Assembly: GCA_049515555.1 (NCBI GenBank)
Contig: JBEKTY010000146.1
Span: forward strand, 1 to 21,226
Direction of reading: 5' to 3'
Source of the DNA: JBEKTY01 sp049515555
Lineage (GTDB): Bacteria > Planctomycetota > Planctomycetia > Pirellulales > Thermoguttaceae
Length of the DNA stretch: 21,226 nucleotides
Both the position numbers and the translations under genes were made by a program. Below the pieces are notes generated by a model. The model was not told where the DNA came from. It was given only the letters and a program-made list of their open reading frames with translations, and did not search any database. Below are positions 14,422 to 21,021 of the stretch, piece by piece. Positions within the stretch are counted from its first letter, which is position 1, and each line of letters opens with the position of its first letter.

Positions 14422-15156
14422 TCATGCCGCCGCGCGACGGCGCCAAACCAATCCGATCAGGCCCATCCCGGCCAGGCCCAGCAGGGCGACGATCCCGGTG
14501 GGCTCTGGGACGCCGATAACCGCTGGGTTGGCGAGGCTAAACTCGAAACTGCCAGCGGCAAAAACCTCCGGGGTCACGTTAGGATAGCCGTTCTGGGCGG
14601 TGGTATAGTATGGATAGTCCAGCGTTGTCTTGCTGTCATACCGCCCGGTCCCCACAAAGCTAAGCTGGGAGCCCGAATAGGCGTTTACTATGAAGGACGG
14701 TGGTGAGATGTTCTCGTTCCCGTTGGGGTTGCCGGACCCGAAACCGACGGCCACGATCGAGTAGTCGCCCGGCTGCAACTGTATCGCCGACGATAGCGGC
14801 ACGTACCGGTAGTCCCCCTCCCAGTCCGCGGGCGTTCCTAACAGGCTCTTACTCGCCAGCAACGAACCGTAATGCTCGGTGGACGGATTACCGGCCGTTA
14901 ACGGCGGAGGCGCCGTGGTGGAGCGTTGATATAGCCCCACGGTAATGGTGCTTGAGAACCCATTGCCGCTACTGTCGTAGGCCCCGAGCGCGGTCACCCA
15001 AATGGGCGAAGCCACGTTGAAGTCCAGCCCCAGGTTGCCGGTCCAAGTTTGGTTGCCGACCAGATCGGGCGTCGATAAGGCCACGTAGTCTGCCTTTGCC
15101 TGCACAACCAGCCCGCACACCAGCGCCACCACCAAAAGAGCCAGAACCCTCCTCAC
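14422..15156 (-). CDS. PEP-CTERM-anchored exported protein 1
   Basis: This 244-residue protein has a signal peptide (VLALLVVALVCGLVVQAKA), a mature domain of beta-rich character (about 25-215) and the C-terminal sorting tail VPEPTGIVALLGLAGMGL plus an Arg/Ala-rich end. PEP-CTERM tails are processed by exosortase, which attaches or releases the protein at the cell surface; no exosortase lies in this window. The mature part (TPDLVGNQTWTGNLGLDFNV, then VTALGAYDSSGNGF) resembles sensor-like PEP-CTERM domains. I chose the GTG at 15156, with GGGAGG 6 bases upstream, over a TTG nine codons earlier. It is transcribed from the conserved promoter block at 15226-15393 and ends at its own terminator. Surface or matrix role is inferred. 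Confidence 0.87.
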   Translation of the reverse strand: MRRVLALLVVALVCGLVVQAKADYVALSTPDLVGNQTWTGNLGLDFNVASPIWVTALGAYDSSGNGFSSTITVGLYQRSTTAPPPLTAGNPSTEHYGSLLASKSLLGTPADWEGDYRYVPLSSAIQLQPGDYSIVAVGFGSGNPNGNENISPPSFIVNAYSGSQLSFVGTGRYDSKTTLDYPYYTTAQNGYPNVTPEVFAAGSFEFSLANPAVIGVPEPTGIVALLGLAGMGLIGLVWRRRAAA

Positions 15157-15225
15157 GCCGCACCTCCCTTTTCCCTGGAACAAAGGCCCCGAGGAACAAA
15201 ATGCCCAATTGCACCAATAGCTATC

Positions 15226-15393
15226 AAAATACCACGGCGTTCCACCCTGTCAATCAGTTTTTTCACGGATTTCGCATAGTCGCAAGCGGACTTCGCAAAC
15301 CCGTAGGTTGCTGGGGGGTCGCAAAATAGAGTTCCCGGCCACCCAATCCTCCGGCTCAGCCACGGATCAAACACGGATGGAACACGGATTGAG
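15226..15393 (-). promoter_or_regulatory. conserved promoter/operator block 1
   Basis: Read on the minus strand, three 11-base units of type CACGGATnnAA in the reverse sense (15361-15393) are followed by a conserved tract with spaced TTGCG/TCCG motifs (about 15266-15300). Then come TTGACA (15248-15253), a 16-base spacer and TATTTT (15226-15231). Block 2 has the same elements at identical offsets over 168 bases. The predicted transcript start is near 15219, about 60 bases before gene 1. Confidence 0.78.
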
Positions 15394-15488
15394 GGCAGGG
15401 GTCGAAGGCGCTCCCGCAACGGCCCGACGAGCCGAGGGCGAATTGCCAGCCCGCTCCCACATCCGTCACCCTTCATCCTTCCGCCCTC

Positions 15489-15537
15489 ATCCCCAATCCC
15501 CAATCCCCAATCCCCAATCCCTAATCCCCAATCCCTG
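15489..15537. repeat. heptamer array, ATCCCCA type, 7 units
   Basis: Seven tandem units (atcccca with atcccta and atccctg variants) lie just beyond the terminator of PEP-CTERM gene 2. The unit, permuted as CCCCAAT, looks like a short tandemly repeated heptamer I recall from filamentous cyanobacteria. Confidence 0.9.
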
Positions 15538-15555
15538 TCCGGTCCCCTGCCGCCC

Positions 15556-15587
15556 AACGAAAAGGGCCACCCCGAAGGATGGCCCTT
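15556..15587 (-). terminator. intrinsic terminator of PEP-CTERM gene 2
   Basis: Same AAGGGCCA/TGGCCCTT stem and TTTTCGTT tail as after genes 1 and 3, again 30 bases from the stop codon. The identity of loop and flanks points to duplication of the whole gene end. Confidence 0.85.
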
Positions 15588-15616
15588 GATATCAATTTCC
15601 AGTTTCGCGCCGGGCG

Positions 15617-16300
15617 TCATGCCGCGGTGCGGCGGTGCCAAACCAATCCGAGCAGGCCCATCACGGCGAGGCCCAGCATGGCGACGATCCCGGTGGGCTC
15701 GGGGACGAAACCGGTCGATCCGCCTACCGGCTCCACTGAAACCTCATCGAGGGCGGGGCCGAAGCCGGTATTGTCGTCGCTTTGGAAGGAAAGCGGCGTG
15801 CTCGTCCCCGTGGCCACGAATGTCAGCGATTCCGGAGCCCAGCCCATGCTAGTTTGACTGTGACCGCTTGTATTGAAGGAGAAGTCCTGGCTTGCAGCCC
15901 CGACCTTCACCGTCATATCCTTGGTGGTCGGAGGGCCAGCGGGATTACCTGCCATTTCGAACGTGAGCTTGTACGACTGGCCCGCAGTAGTGCCAAGCAC
16001 TTGGCTTACAATTACGCCCGCATTAGTTCCGCTCATATCCAAACTGTAGCCGTGGTTGGCGGACGACACATAATCAGCCGCCCTCCAATAGGTAGAAATC
16101 CAATCAATCGAGCCCGAGTGGACCGTCCATCCAAAGATGGCCGTGCTGGGGGCAACGAGGTCCTCATAAGAATTTGCGCTCGTATACGGGTTACTTGTGG
16201 TGGGGTCAAAGCTACCATTGACCACGATTGCGTCGGCCCAGGCCGGAACGGCGAGCCCGATCACCGCAAGCACCGTTGCAATAGCTACCAGTCTTCTCAT
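15617..16300 (-). CDS. PEP-CTERM-anchored exported protein 2 (choice-of-anchor C-like)
   Basis: This 227-residue protein has a signal peptide (LVAIATVLAVIGLAVPAWA), a mature domain and the tail VPEPTGIVAMLGLAVMGLLG followed by an Arg-containing end. The mature part looks like the choice-of-anchor C domain: VVNGSFDPTT at the start, SIDWISTYWRAAD, SLDMSGTNAG, YKLTFEMAGNPAGPPTTKDM and GPALDEVSVE at the end, a lectin-like beta-sandwich plan. AAGGAG lies 8 bases before the ATG. Promoter block 2 is upstream and a conserved terminator downstream. The mature domain is unrelated to those of genes 1 and 3, although all flanks are near-identical. Ligand unknown. Confidence 0.9.
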   Translation of the reverse strand: MRRLVAIATVLAVIGLAVPAWADAIVVNGSFDPTTSNPYTSANSYEDLVAPSTAIFGWTVHSGSIDWISTYWRAADYVSSANHGYSLDMSGTNAGVIVSQVLGTTAGQSYKLTFEMAGNPAGPPTTKDMTVKVGAASQDFSFNTSGHSQTSMGWAPESLTFVATGTSTPLSFQSDDNTGFGPALDEVSVEPVGGSTGFVPEPTGIVAMLGLAVMGLLGLVWHRRTAA

Positions 16301-16351
16301 GAAACAGCTCCTTCATGGAAAGGCATGATTTCGCTTCGGATCTCAATCCCC

Positions 16352-16519
16352 AAGATACCCCGGCGTTCCACCCTGTCAATAACTTTTTTCACGGATTTCG
16401 CATAGTCGCAAGCGGACTGCGCAAACCTGTAGGTTCCTGGGGGGTCGCAAAATAGAGTTTCCGGCCACCCAGCCCTCCGGCTCAGCCACGGATGAAACAC
16501 GGATTGAACACGGATTGAG
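16352..16519 (-). promoter_or_regulatory. conserved promoter/operator block 2
   Basis: TTGACA (16374-16379), a 16-base spacer and TATCTT (16352-16357) on the minus strand are preceded by the shared TTGCG/TCCG tract and by three 11-base CACGGAT units (16487-16519). The layout equals block 1 base for base in spacing. It drives PEP-CTERM gene 2, whose start is about 55 bases downstream. Confidence 0.8.
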
Positions 16520-16585
16520 GACGGTAGGGCGAAGACTCCCTCACAACGGCCCGACGGGGCGAAGGCCAACCGCCGGCCCGTCCTA

Positions 16586-16641
16586 ATCCCCAATCCCCAA
16601 TCCCCAATCCCCAATCCCTAATCCCCAATCCCTAATCCCTC
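16586..16641. repeat. heptamer array, ATCCCCA type, 8 units
   Basis: Eight tandem units (atcccca, atcccta, atccctc) lie just beyond the terminator of PEP-CTERM gene 3. Same consensus as the 15489-15537 array but different unit number, showing that copy number changes. Confidence 0.9.
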
Positions 16642-16656
16642 CGCCCCCCGCCGCCC

Positions 16657-16688
16657 AACGAAAAGGGCCACCCCGAAGGATGGCCCTT
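16657..16688 (-). terminator. intrinsic terminator of PEP-CTERM gene 3
   Basis: Third copy of the AAGGGCCA/TGGCCCTT hairpin with TTTTCGTT tail, 30 bases after the stop codon. Confidence 0.85.
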
Positions 16689-16717
16689 GATGTCAATTTC
16701 CAGTTTCGCGTCAGGCG

Positions 16718-17476
16718 TCATGCCGCCGCGCGGCGGCGCCAAACCAATCCGATCAGGCCCATCCCGGCGAGGCCGAGCAGGGCGACGATCCCCGTGGGCT
16801 CGGGAACTGGGATCGAAAGAGGAGAAGGGGGGGTGGACGCGACATAGTCCTCGCTCCCATCCGCAATGATGGCTTCGCTGTACATCTGCCCGTCATAGCC
16901 CCCGCCGCTCAGGGCTTGGAAGTCGCTCGCCGTGAGCGTTGCGCCAGAGGGCGCCCCACTAAGTTTGATTTGAAAGAAATCCGTCTCACCGGCCTTGAAC
17001 ACCGGCACCCCGTTGGCATCGTTGCCCCACTTGAACACGATTCCGAAGGTCCCACCAGAGTCGATTCCCTGGTCATACTGGATCGGGCTGTTCGGGGGGC
17101 CGCCAGACAGATACGTGATGGCGAGTTGGCGCGCGTCGGTTAGCTTTGTGGTGCTGTTTTCAAGGACATTGAAGGCCCAGAGGTTAACCCCCAGCCCATG
17201 AGGCGGTAGAGAGTAGCCCGTGTTGGCGGTTACGACCCAGTTGGCCGTAGTCAGCGCCAAGTCGACTGTGTTCGCGGGGAGGCTCCCGCCGCTCGTGAAT
17301 ATCGCGGTGAGCCAGGGCTCAGGGCCCAAGTTGTAGGGGAACGCGCGGGTGGGGTATTGAGAGGAATACCCTACCGTCACGGGCGCAAAGTTATTGATTG
17401 TGAGCGTGTCCCCCAACGCCGTCCCGGCGACGGAGAGGAACAGGAGAGCCACAGCAACCCGCATGCACGTTTTCAT
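16718..17476 (-). CDS. PEP-CTERM-anchored exported protein 3
   Basis: This 252-residue protein has a signal peptide (MRVAVALLFLSVAGTALG, residues 5-22), a mature domain of about 200 residues and the tail VPEPTGIVALLGLAGMGLIG then an Arg/Ala end identical to that of gene 1. The mature part (LTINNFAPVTVGYSSQYPTR, later FKAGETDFFQIKLSGAPSGA) is beta-rich and I do not recognise a named family. The first ATG has only a weak GGTGAG upstream; the ATG at codon 5 is an alternative. Promoter block 3 lies about 80 bases upstream, and a gene-less block 4 further up could give a second promoter. Surface location is inferred from the tail. Confidence 0.85.
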   Translation of the reverse strand: MKTCMRVAVALLFLSVAGTALGDTLTINNFAPVTVGYSSQYPTRAFPYNLGPEPWLTAIFTSGGSLPANTVDLALTTANWVVTANTGYSLPPHGLGVNLWAFNVLENSTTKLTDARQLAITYLSGGPPNSPIQYDQGIDSGGTFGIVFKWGNDANGVPVFKAGETDFFQIKLSGAPSGATLTASDFQALSGGGYDGQMYSEAIIADGSEDYVASTPPSPLSIPVPEPTGIVALLGLAGMGLIGLVWRRRAAA

Positions 17477-17558
17477 TTCTCACCGTCAATCTGCAAGAGG
17501 AACAAAATTATCAACCTTCTACCGACGCGTTTCCAGCCGGCAATTGAACATGGGACCT

Positions 17559-17691
17559 AAGATACCACAGCGCAGAAGCCTGTCAAGAAGCTTCTCAACG
17601 GATTTCGCATAGTCGCAATCGGACTGCGCAAACCTGTAGGTTCCTGGGGGCGCAAAATGGAGATCCCGCCCAGCCAATCCTCTGGCCGCAC
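17559..17691 (-). promoter_or_regulatory. conserved promoter/operator block 3
   Basis: TTGACA (17581-17586), a 16-base spacer and TATCTT (17559-17564), preceded by the TTTGCGCAGTCC / TTGCGACTATGCGAAATCCG tract and by the GCAAAATGGAG segment, match blocks 1 and 2. The 11-base units are missing at the far end. It drives PEP-CTERM gene 3. Confidence 0.75.
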
Positions 17692-17735
17692 AACAGGTTC
17701 CGCCATACTCCCGATCAGCAGGTAAACATAACATG

Positions 17736-17875
17736 AGCATACCAAGGTGATTCACCCTGTCAATCAATAACTCGCCGGATTTCGCGGATTCGCAATCGGA
17801 CTGCGCAAACACGCAGCTTTCCGGGGGGCTTCTGGAGTCAGCCACGGATGGAACACGGATCGAACACGGATCGAA
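17736..17875 (-). promoter_or_regulatory. orphan promoter/operator block 4
   Basis: TTGACA (17758-17763), a 16-base spacer and TATGCT (17736-17741), the TTTGCGCAGTCC tract and three CACGGAT 11-mers (17843-17875) are all present. The middle GCAAAATAGAG segment is lost, and no gene with a signal peptide follows before block 3. It is either a remnant of a lost fourth cassette or a second promoter for PEP-CTERM gene 3. Confidence 0.65.
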
Positions 17876-17906
17876 GACGGGGGGTCGGTTTGTTATCTGG
17901 ATCATC

Positions 17907-17935
17907 CGTGTTTCATCCGTGGCTCGCATCCGTGG
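17907..17935. repeat. inverted copies of the CACGGAT 11-mer
   Basis: Three ATCCGTG motifs spaced about 11-12 bases apart read in the opposite sense to those at 17843-17875. The two groups can pair into a long hairpin just after the stop codon of the giant surface-protein gene, possibly its 3' end structure. Confidence 0.6.
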
Positions 17936-17940
17936 CTAAG

Positions 17941-20900
17941 TCACTGAGGATCCCCGGAAATGCTGGCCAGTAGCCGGTCGAGGCTGGCGGTTGCCGCGGC
18001 CGGGGTGGCGTGGGCGCGCCGCGCCCGATCCGAGGCCACCAGATCGCCCAGCCACCGAATGTCGGCAGATGTCGGCTCGGCGGGATCAGAACGCAGCAGT
18101 GCATCGACCGCCAGGGCAGTTGGCCCCACCGCGGACTGCGCAGTTGTCAGTTGTCGGTTGTCGGTTGTCAGAGGCTCAGTTATCGGTTGTCGGTTGTCAG
18201 GCGCAGTTGTCAGTTGTCGGTTGTCGGTTGTCAGAGGCGCAGTTGTCGGTTGTCGGTTGTCGGTTGTTAGCGGACGCGGTCCGGGGGGCGCCGCTGGCTG
18301 CTCGTCGGCCGGCGTGGCGGCCGCGGCGGGCTCGGCTGTTACCAAAACCGTGGGCGCGGCGGGTGCGATGGGCGTAGGCTGGAGCACCGCCGCCGCGGCC
18401 GCCACCGGCCCGCCGCCATAGCTCACCGCTGATCGCTGATCGCTCAAAGCCGGGAGCACCGCCGCCGCGGCCGCCACCGCTCCGCTGCCATCGCTGACCG
18501 CTGATCGCTGATCGCTGAAAGCCGGGAGCACCGCCGCCGCGGCCGCCACCGGCCCGCCGCTGCTGCCGCCGTAGCCCAGGCCGCTGGCCGGCGTCAAGAG
18601 GCTGTCCAGCACCAGCCCGCCGCCGCCGCTGAGGTCCAAGTCTCCTCCGGGGGGCAAGGCATCGCCGGTGGTGATGACGAGCGTGCCGTCGTCGACGGCC
18701 GTGCCGCCCTGGTAGTTGTTCTGGCCCGACATCACCACCGTCCCGGCCCCAGTCTTTTTGAAGCTGCCGCTGCCGGTGACGGGGCCCTCGATGGTTACCG
18801 CGGCGCCCTTGAGATTCTCGACGGTGAGGCAATTCCCATTGGTGTCGAGCGACCCGCTGAGGGCCAACTGTCCCCCGGAAACCAGCACGGTAGAATCGGC
18901 GGCGAGCCGCATGGGCAGGGCGATCTGCGTCTGGCCCGCGGTGTTCTGGATGCCCGCGCCGTCCGTGGGCGCCAGGACGAATTCGTTTCCCGTGAGTGTG
19001 AAGTCGCCGCCCTGGAAGGCGAGGGAGCCGACGGCCGTATCGGGGGCCAGGTCGTTGACCGAGTTGACGGCGCCGCTGCCGGAGAACAAGAGCCGGTCGC
19101 CGGCTTGCGGGCCGACGCCGCCGAGCCAACTGCTCGCCGCGCTCCAGGGGCCGCCGGTTCCGCCTTGCCACACAGGCGGCCGCTCCAGCGTGATCGTGCC
19201 GTCAGCGATTAAGGCCGGAATCCCGGCGAAATCCGTGGGCCCGTTCGCCGTAACGGAGAGGTCCAGAGTAAAGGTCTGCGGGTCGTCGAAGCCCGTAGTG
19301 TCGATCGTCACCGTTGCCAGCAGGCCCGAGGCGTTGACGGCGCCGCTGGCGGTGGTCGTCTGGCATCCTTCGAACATGGGAACCAGATCGACCCCTCCGG
19401 CTCGATCCACGTCGGTGACATTGGTGTTATTGGACTGGAAGATGGTGCCCGTGAGCCGGTCCACGCTTTGGTTTACCGGACCCGTGCTAGTGCCGCCGGC
19501 GGGGATGCCTCCGTCGGCGATCTGGACGTTCAGGTCCAGCCCTTGAATCGGTTGCCCGCCGGAAACCGAGATCTGAATCACCTGGTTGGGCGTATTGGTG
19601 AGCAGAATATGGTTTCCCACGGAGATCTGGGGGACATTCGCGTCGCCCGGTCCGGGGTCTCCCGGGGCCGGGCTGCCCGTCGCCCCGCCGTCGCTTCCCG
19701 AAGGCCCGGGGACCGTGATGAGCTGCAATGCGTCGGCGAAGTACGTGACATGGTCGCGGGCGATGATCTCGTCGGTGGCATTCACCTTTAGGTCGCGGTT
19801 GTAGTCGTAAGGATCGGTGATCGTCGCCGGATTGAGGAACCAGCGCGGGTTGTTGCGGGCGCCGATCTCGTCGGCCACATCGACGATAGCGTCGGTAGCC
19901 GAGTTGCCCGATTCGCCTACGGCGTTGCCGAAATAGAACACGTCGGGCTGCAATAGTCCCGTATGATCGTCGGCCAGCACGGTGATCTGGAGCCACGTGT
20001 TGCCGATGCCGCTGGAGTTGGGCGGATCGGAGTATTGGTCAAATGCCAAGTAGTCGGGCCAGATCAGCGTTACGCGGTCCGAGCCGTTGCCGCCCGCCCC
20101 CGGCCGCACGCTGACGCTCTGCGGCCACGGGGCCGGCGGCCAATCACTAGGGGAGTCGTCGTTGCCCATGGCGAACTGAAAGTCGGAGGCGTCCAGGGCG
20201 GCGTGGTTGCCACCCTCCTGGATGTCGACCATCACCCCGTTGATCCCGCCCGCGTAACTGGTGTAGTTGGCAAAAGTCGCCGTCTGGCCTGGCAGGAGGG
20301 CCGTCTTGTCGGTGGCGATGGCGGCGTCGTCCAAGGCGGAAGGGCCCGGCGTGTAGCCGTCCCAAGCCGAGTCGTGGTAGAACACGTACCGCCCAACCAC
20401 CTGCGGCACATAGGTCACGTTCACGGTCATCGTGCGGGTCACGGGGTCCAGGTCCACGCCCCCGTTGAGCGTGCCCCCGTCGTCCTGCACCTGGAAGCCG
20501 AAACTGGCGTAGGGCGTGCCGCTGCTGTGCGCGGCCGGGGTGAAGAGCAGCTTTCCCGCCGCCACGTCCGCCTCGGCCACGAACTGCCCCGGCGTCACCG
20601 CCGCACCGCTGTCCGCCAGCGTCCCGGCAGCCGGCGGGGCCGTGATCTCCACCGTAAGGAAGTTGTTGGGCGGCGAGTCGTTCGGATCGCTGAAGCCGAA
20701 GTCCGACACCTGGAGCACGTACGGCACGTTCTCCAGCGTCGTCACCGTGTTGCTCGTGCCCTGCGGCGCGTGGTTCACCTCCGACACATTGACCGTCAGC
20801 GTGCGGATCGTGGGATCGGTGTCCACGCCCCCGTTGAGCGTGCCCCCGTCGTCCTGCACCTGGAAGCCGAAGCTGGCGTAGGGCGTCCCCCAGTAATTGG

Positions 20901-21021
20901 CGGCCGGGGTAAACACCAGCTTGTTGCTGCCGATATCCGTGGCCAAGACGGACTGCCCCGTGGTCACCGCCACGCTGTTGTCCGTGAGCGTGCCCGCCGT
21001 CGGCAGGCTGCTGATCTGTGT
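17941..21021 (-). CDS. giant multi-domain surface protein, C-terminal part (frame broken upstream)
   Basis: About 1,026 residues are open here. In order there are cadherin-like tandem repeats of 123 residues (VTTLENVPYVLQVSDFGFSD), a domain with YVFYHDSAWDGYTPGPSALD, and a dockerin-like module with paired calcium-loop helices (VDVADEIGARNNPRWF, YDYNRDLKVNATDEIIARDH). A cohesin-like beta region (QISVGNHILLTNTPNQVIQI) and an autotransporter-associated strand repeat (GSFKKTGAGTVVMSGQNNYQ) follow. Then come an Ala-rich stretch with 24-residue repeats, a heptamer-encoded stretch rich in TTDNRQ, and a helical C-terminus ending LDRLLASISGDP. It is likely secreted or surface-bound and involved in assembly or adhesion. 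Codons before about 21021 are in another frame, so GTG at 20973 is not the true start. The reading is either a pseudogene, a phase-variable gene or a sequence error. Confidence 0.75.
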   Translation of the reverse strand, partial: TQISSLPTAGTLTDNSVAVTTGQSVLATDIGSNKLVFTPAANYWGTPYASFGFQVQDDGGTLNGGVDTDPTIRTLTVNVSEVNHAPQGTSNTVTTLENVPYVLQVSDFGFSDPNDSPPNNFLTVEITAPPAAGTLADSGAAVTPGQFVAEADVAAGKLLFTPAAHSSGTPYASFGFQVQDDGGTLNGGVDLDPVTRTMTVNVTYVPQVVGRYVFYHDSAWDGYTPGPSALDDAAIATDKTALLPGQTATFANYTSYAGGINGVMVDIQEGGNHAALDASDFQFAMGNDDSPSDWPPAPWPQSVSVRPGAGGNGSDRVTLIWPDYLAFDQYSDPPNSSGIGNTWLQITVLADDHTGLLQPDVFYFGNAVGESGNSATDAIVDVADEIGARNNPRWFLNPATITDPYDYNRDLKVNATDEIIARDHVTYFADALQLITVPGPSGSDGGATGSPAPGDPGPGDANVPQISVGNHILLTNTPNQVIQISVSGGQPIQGLDLNVQIADGGIPAGGTSTGPVNQSVDRLTGTIFQSNNTNVTDVDRAGGVDLVPMFEGCQTTTASGAVNASGLLATVTIDTTGFDDPQTFTLDLSVTANGPTDFAGIPALIADGTITLERPPVWQGGTGGPWSAASSWLGGVGPQAGDRLLFSGSGAVNSVNDLAPDTAVGSLAFQGGDFTLTGNEFVLAPTDGAGIQNTAGQTQIALPMRLAADSTVLVSGGQLALSGSLDTNGNCLTVENLKGAAVTIEGPVTGSGSFKKTGAGTVVMSGQNNYQGGTAVDDGTLVITTGDALPPGGDLDLSGGGGLVLDSLLTPASGLGYGGSSGGPVAAAAAVLPAFSDQRSAVSDGSGAVAAAAAVLPALSDQRSAVSYGGGPVAAAAAVLQPTPIAPAAPTVLVTAEPAAAATPADEQPAAPPGPRPLTTDNRQPTTAPLTTDNRQLTTAPDNRQPITEPLTTDNRQLTTAQSAVGPTALAVDALLRSDPAEPTSADIRWLGDLVASDRARRAHATPAAATASLDRLLASISGDPQ
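18143..18269. repeat. heptamer array in coding DNA, GTTGTCG type, 15 units
   Basis: Fifteen units (gttgtcg, gttgtca, gttatcg, gttgtta) are arranged as runs of 4, 3, 4 and 4, separated by gaggctca, ggcgca and gaggcgca. The array lies inside the giant surface-protein gene and is translated as a TTDNRQ-rich segment. Each unit gained or lost shifts the frame unless three change together. Confidence 0.92.
18381..18550. repeat. 72-base tandem repeat in coding DNA with GCTGATC heptamers
   Basis: A unit beginning GGAGCACCGCCGCCGCGGCC starts at 18381, 18453 and 18525, a period of exactly 72 bases (24 codons), so frame is kept. Two units contain runs of four GCTGATC-type heptamers (18421-18448, 18493-18520). 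The protein reads as Ala-rich blocks alternating with SDQRSAVS. Confidence 0.88.

Noticed and set aside
15153..17929. Similar small open frames (CDYAKSVKKLIDRVE-like) in all four promoter blocks
   Set aside because: They track the conserved promoter DNA, including TTGACA and the operator tract; they overlap the promoters and lack consistent starts, so they are translations of a regulatory repeat.
18143..18269. Possible CRISPR array
   Set aside because: Units are 7 bases with spacers of 6-8 bases and are translated within a gene; there are no 25-40 base repeats, unique spacers or cas genes.
20973..20973. GTG at 20973 as the start of the giant surface protein
   Set aside because: It lies in the middle of a cadherin-like repeat unit, with homologous protein continuing upstream in another frame; there is no signal peptide or ribosome site.
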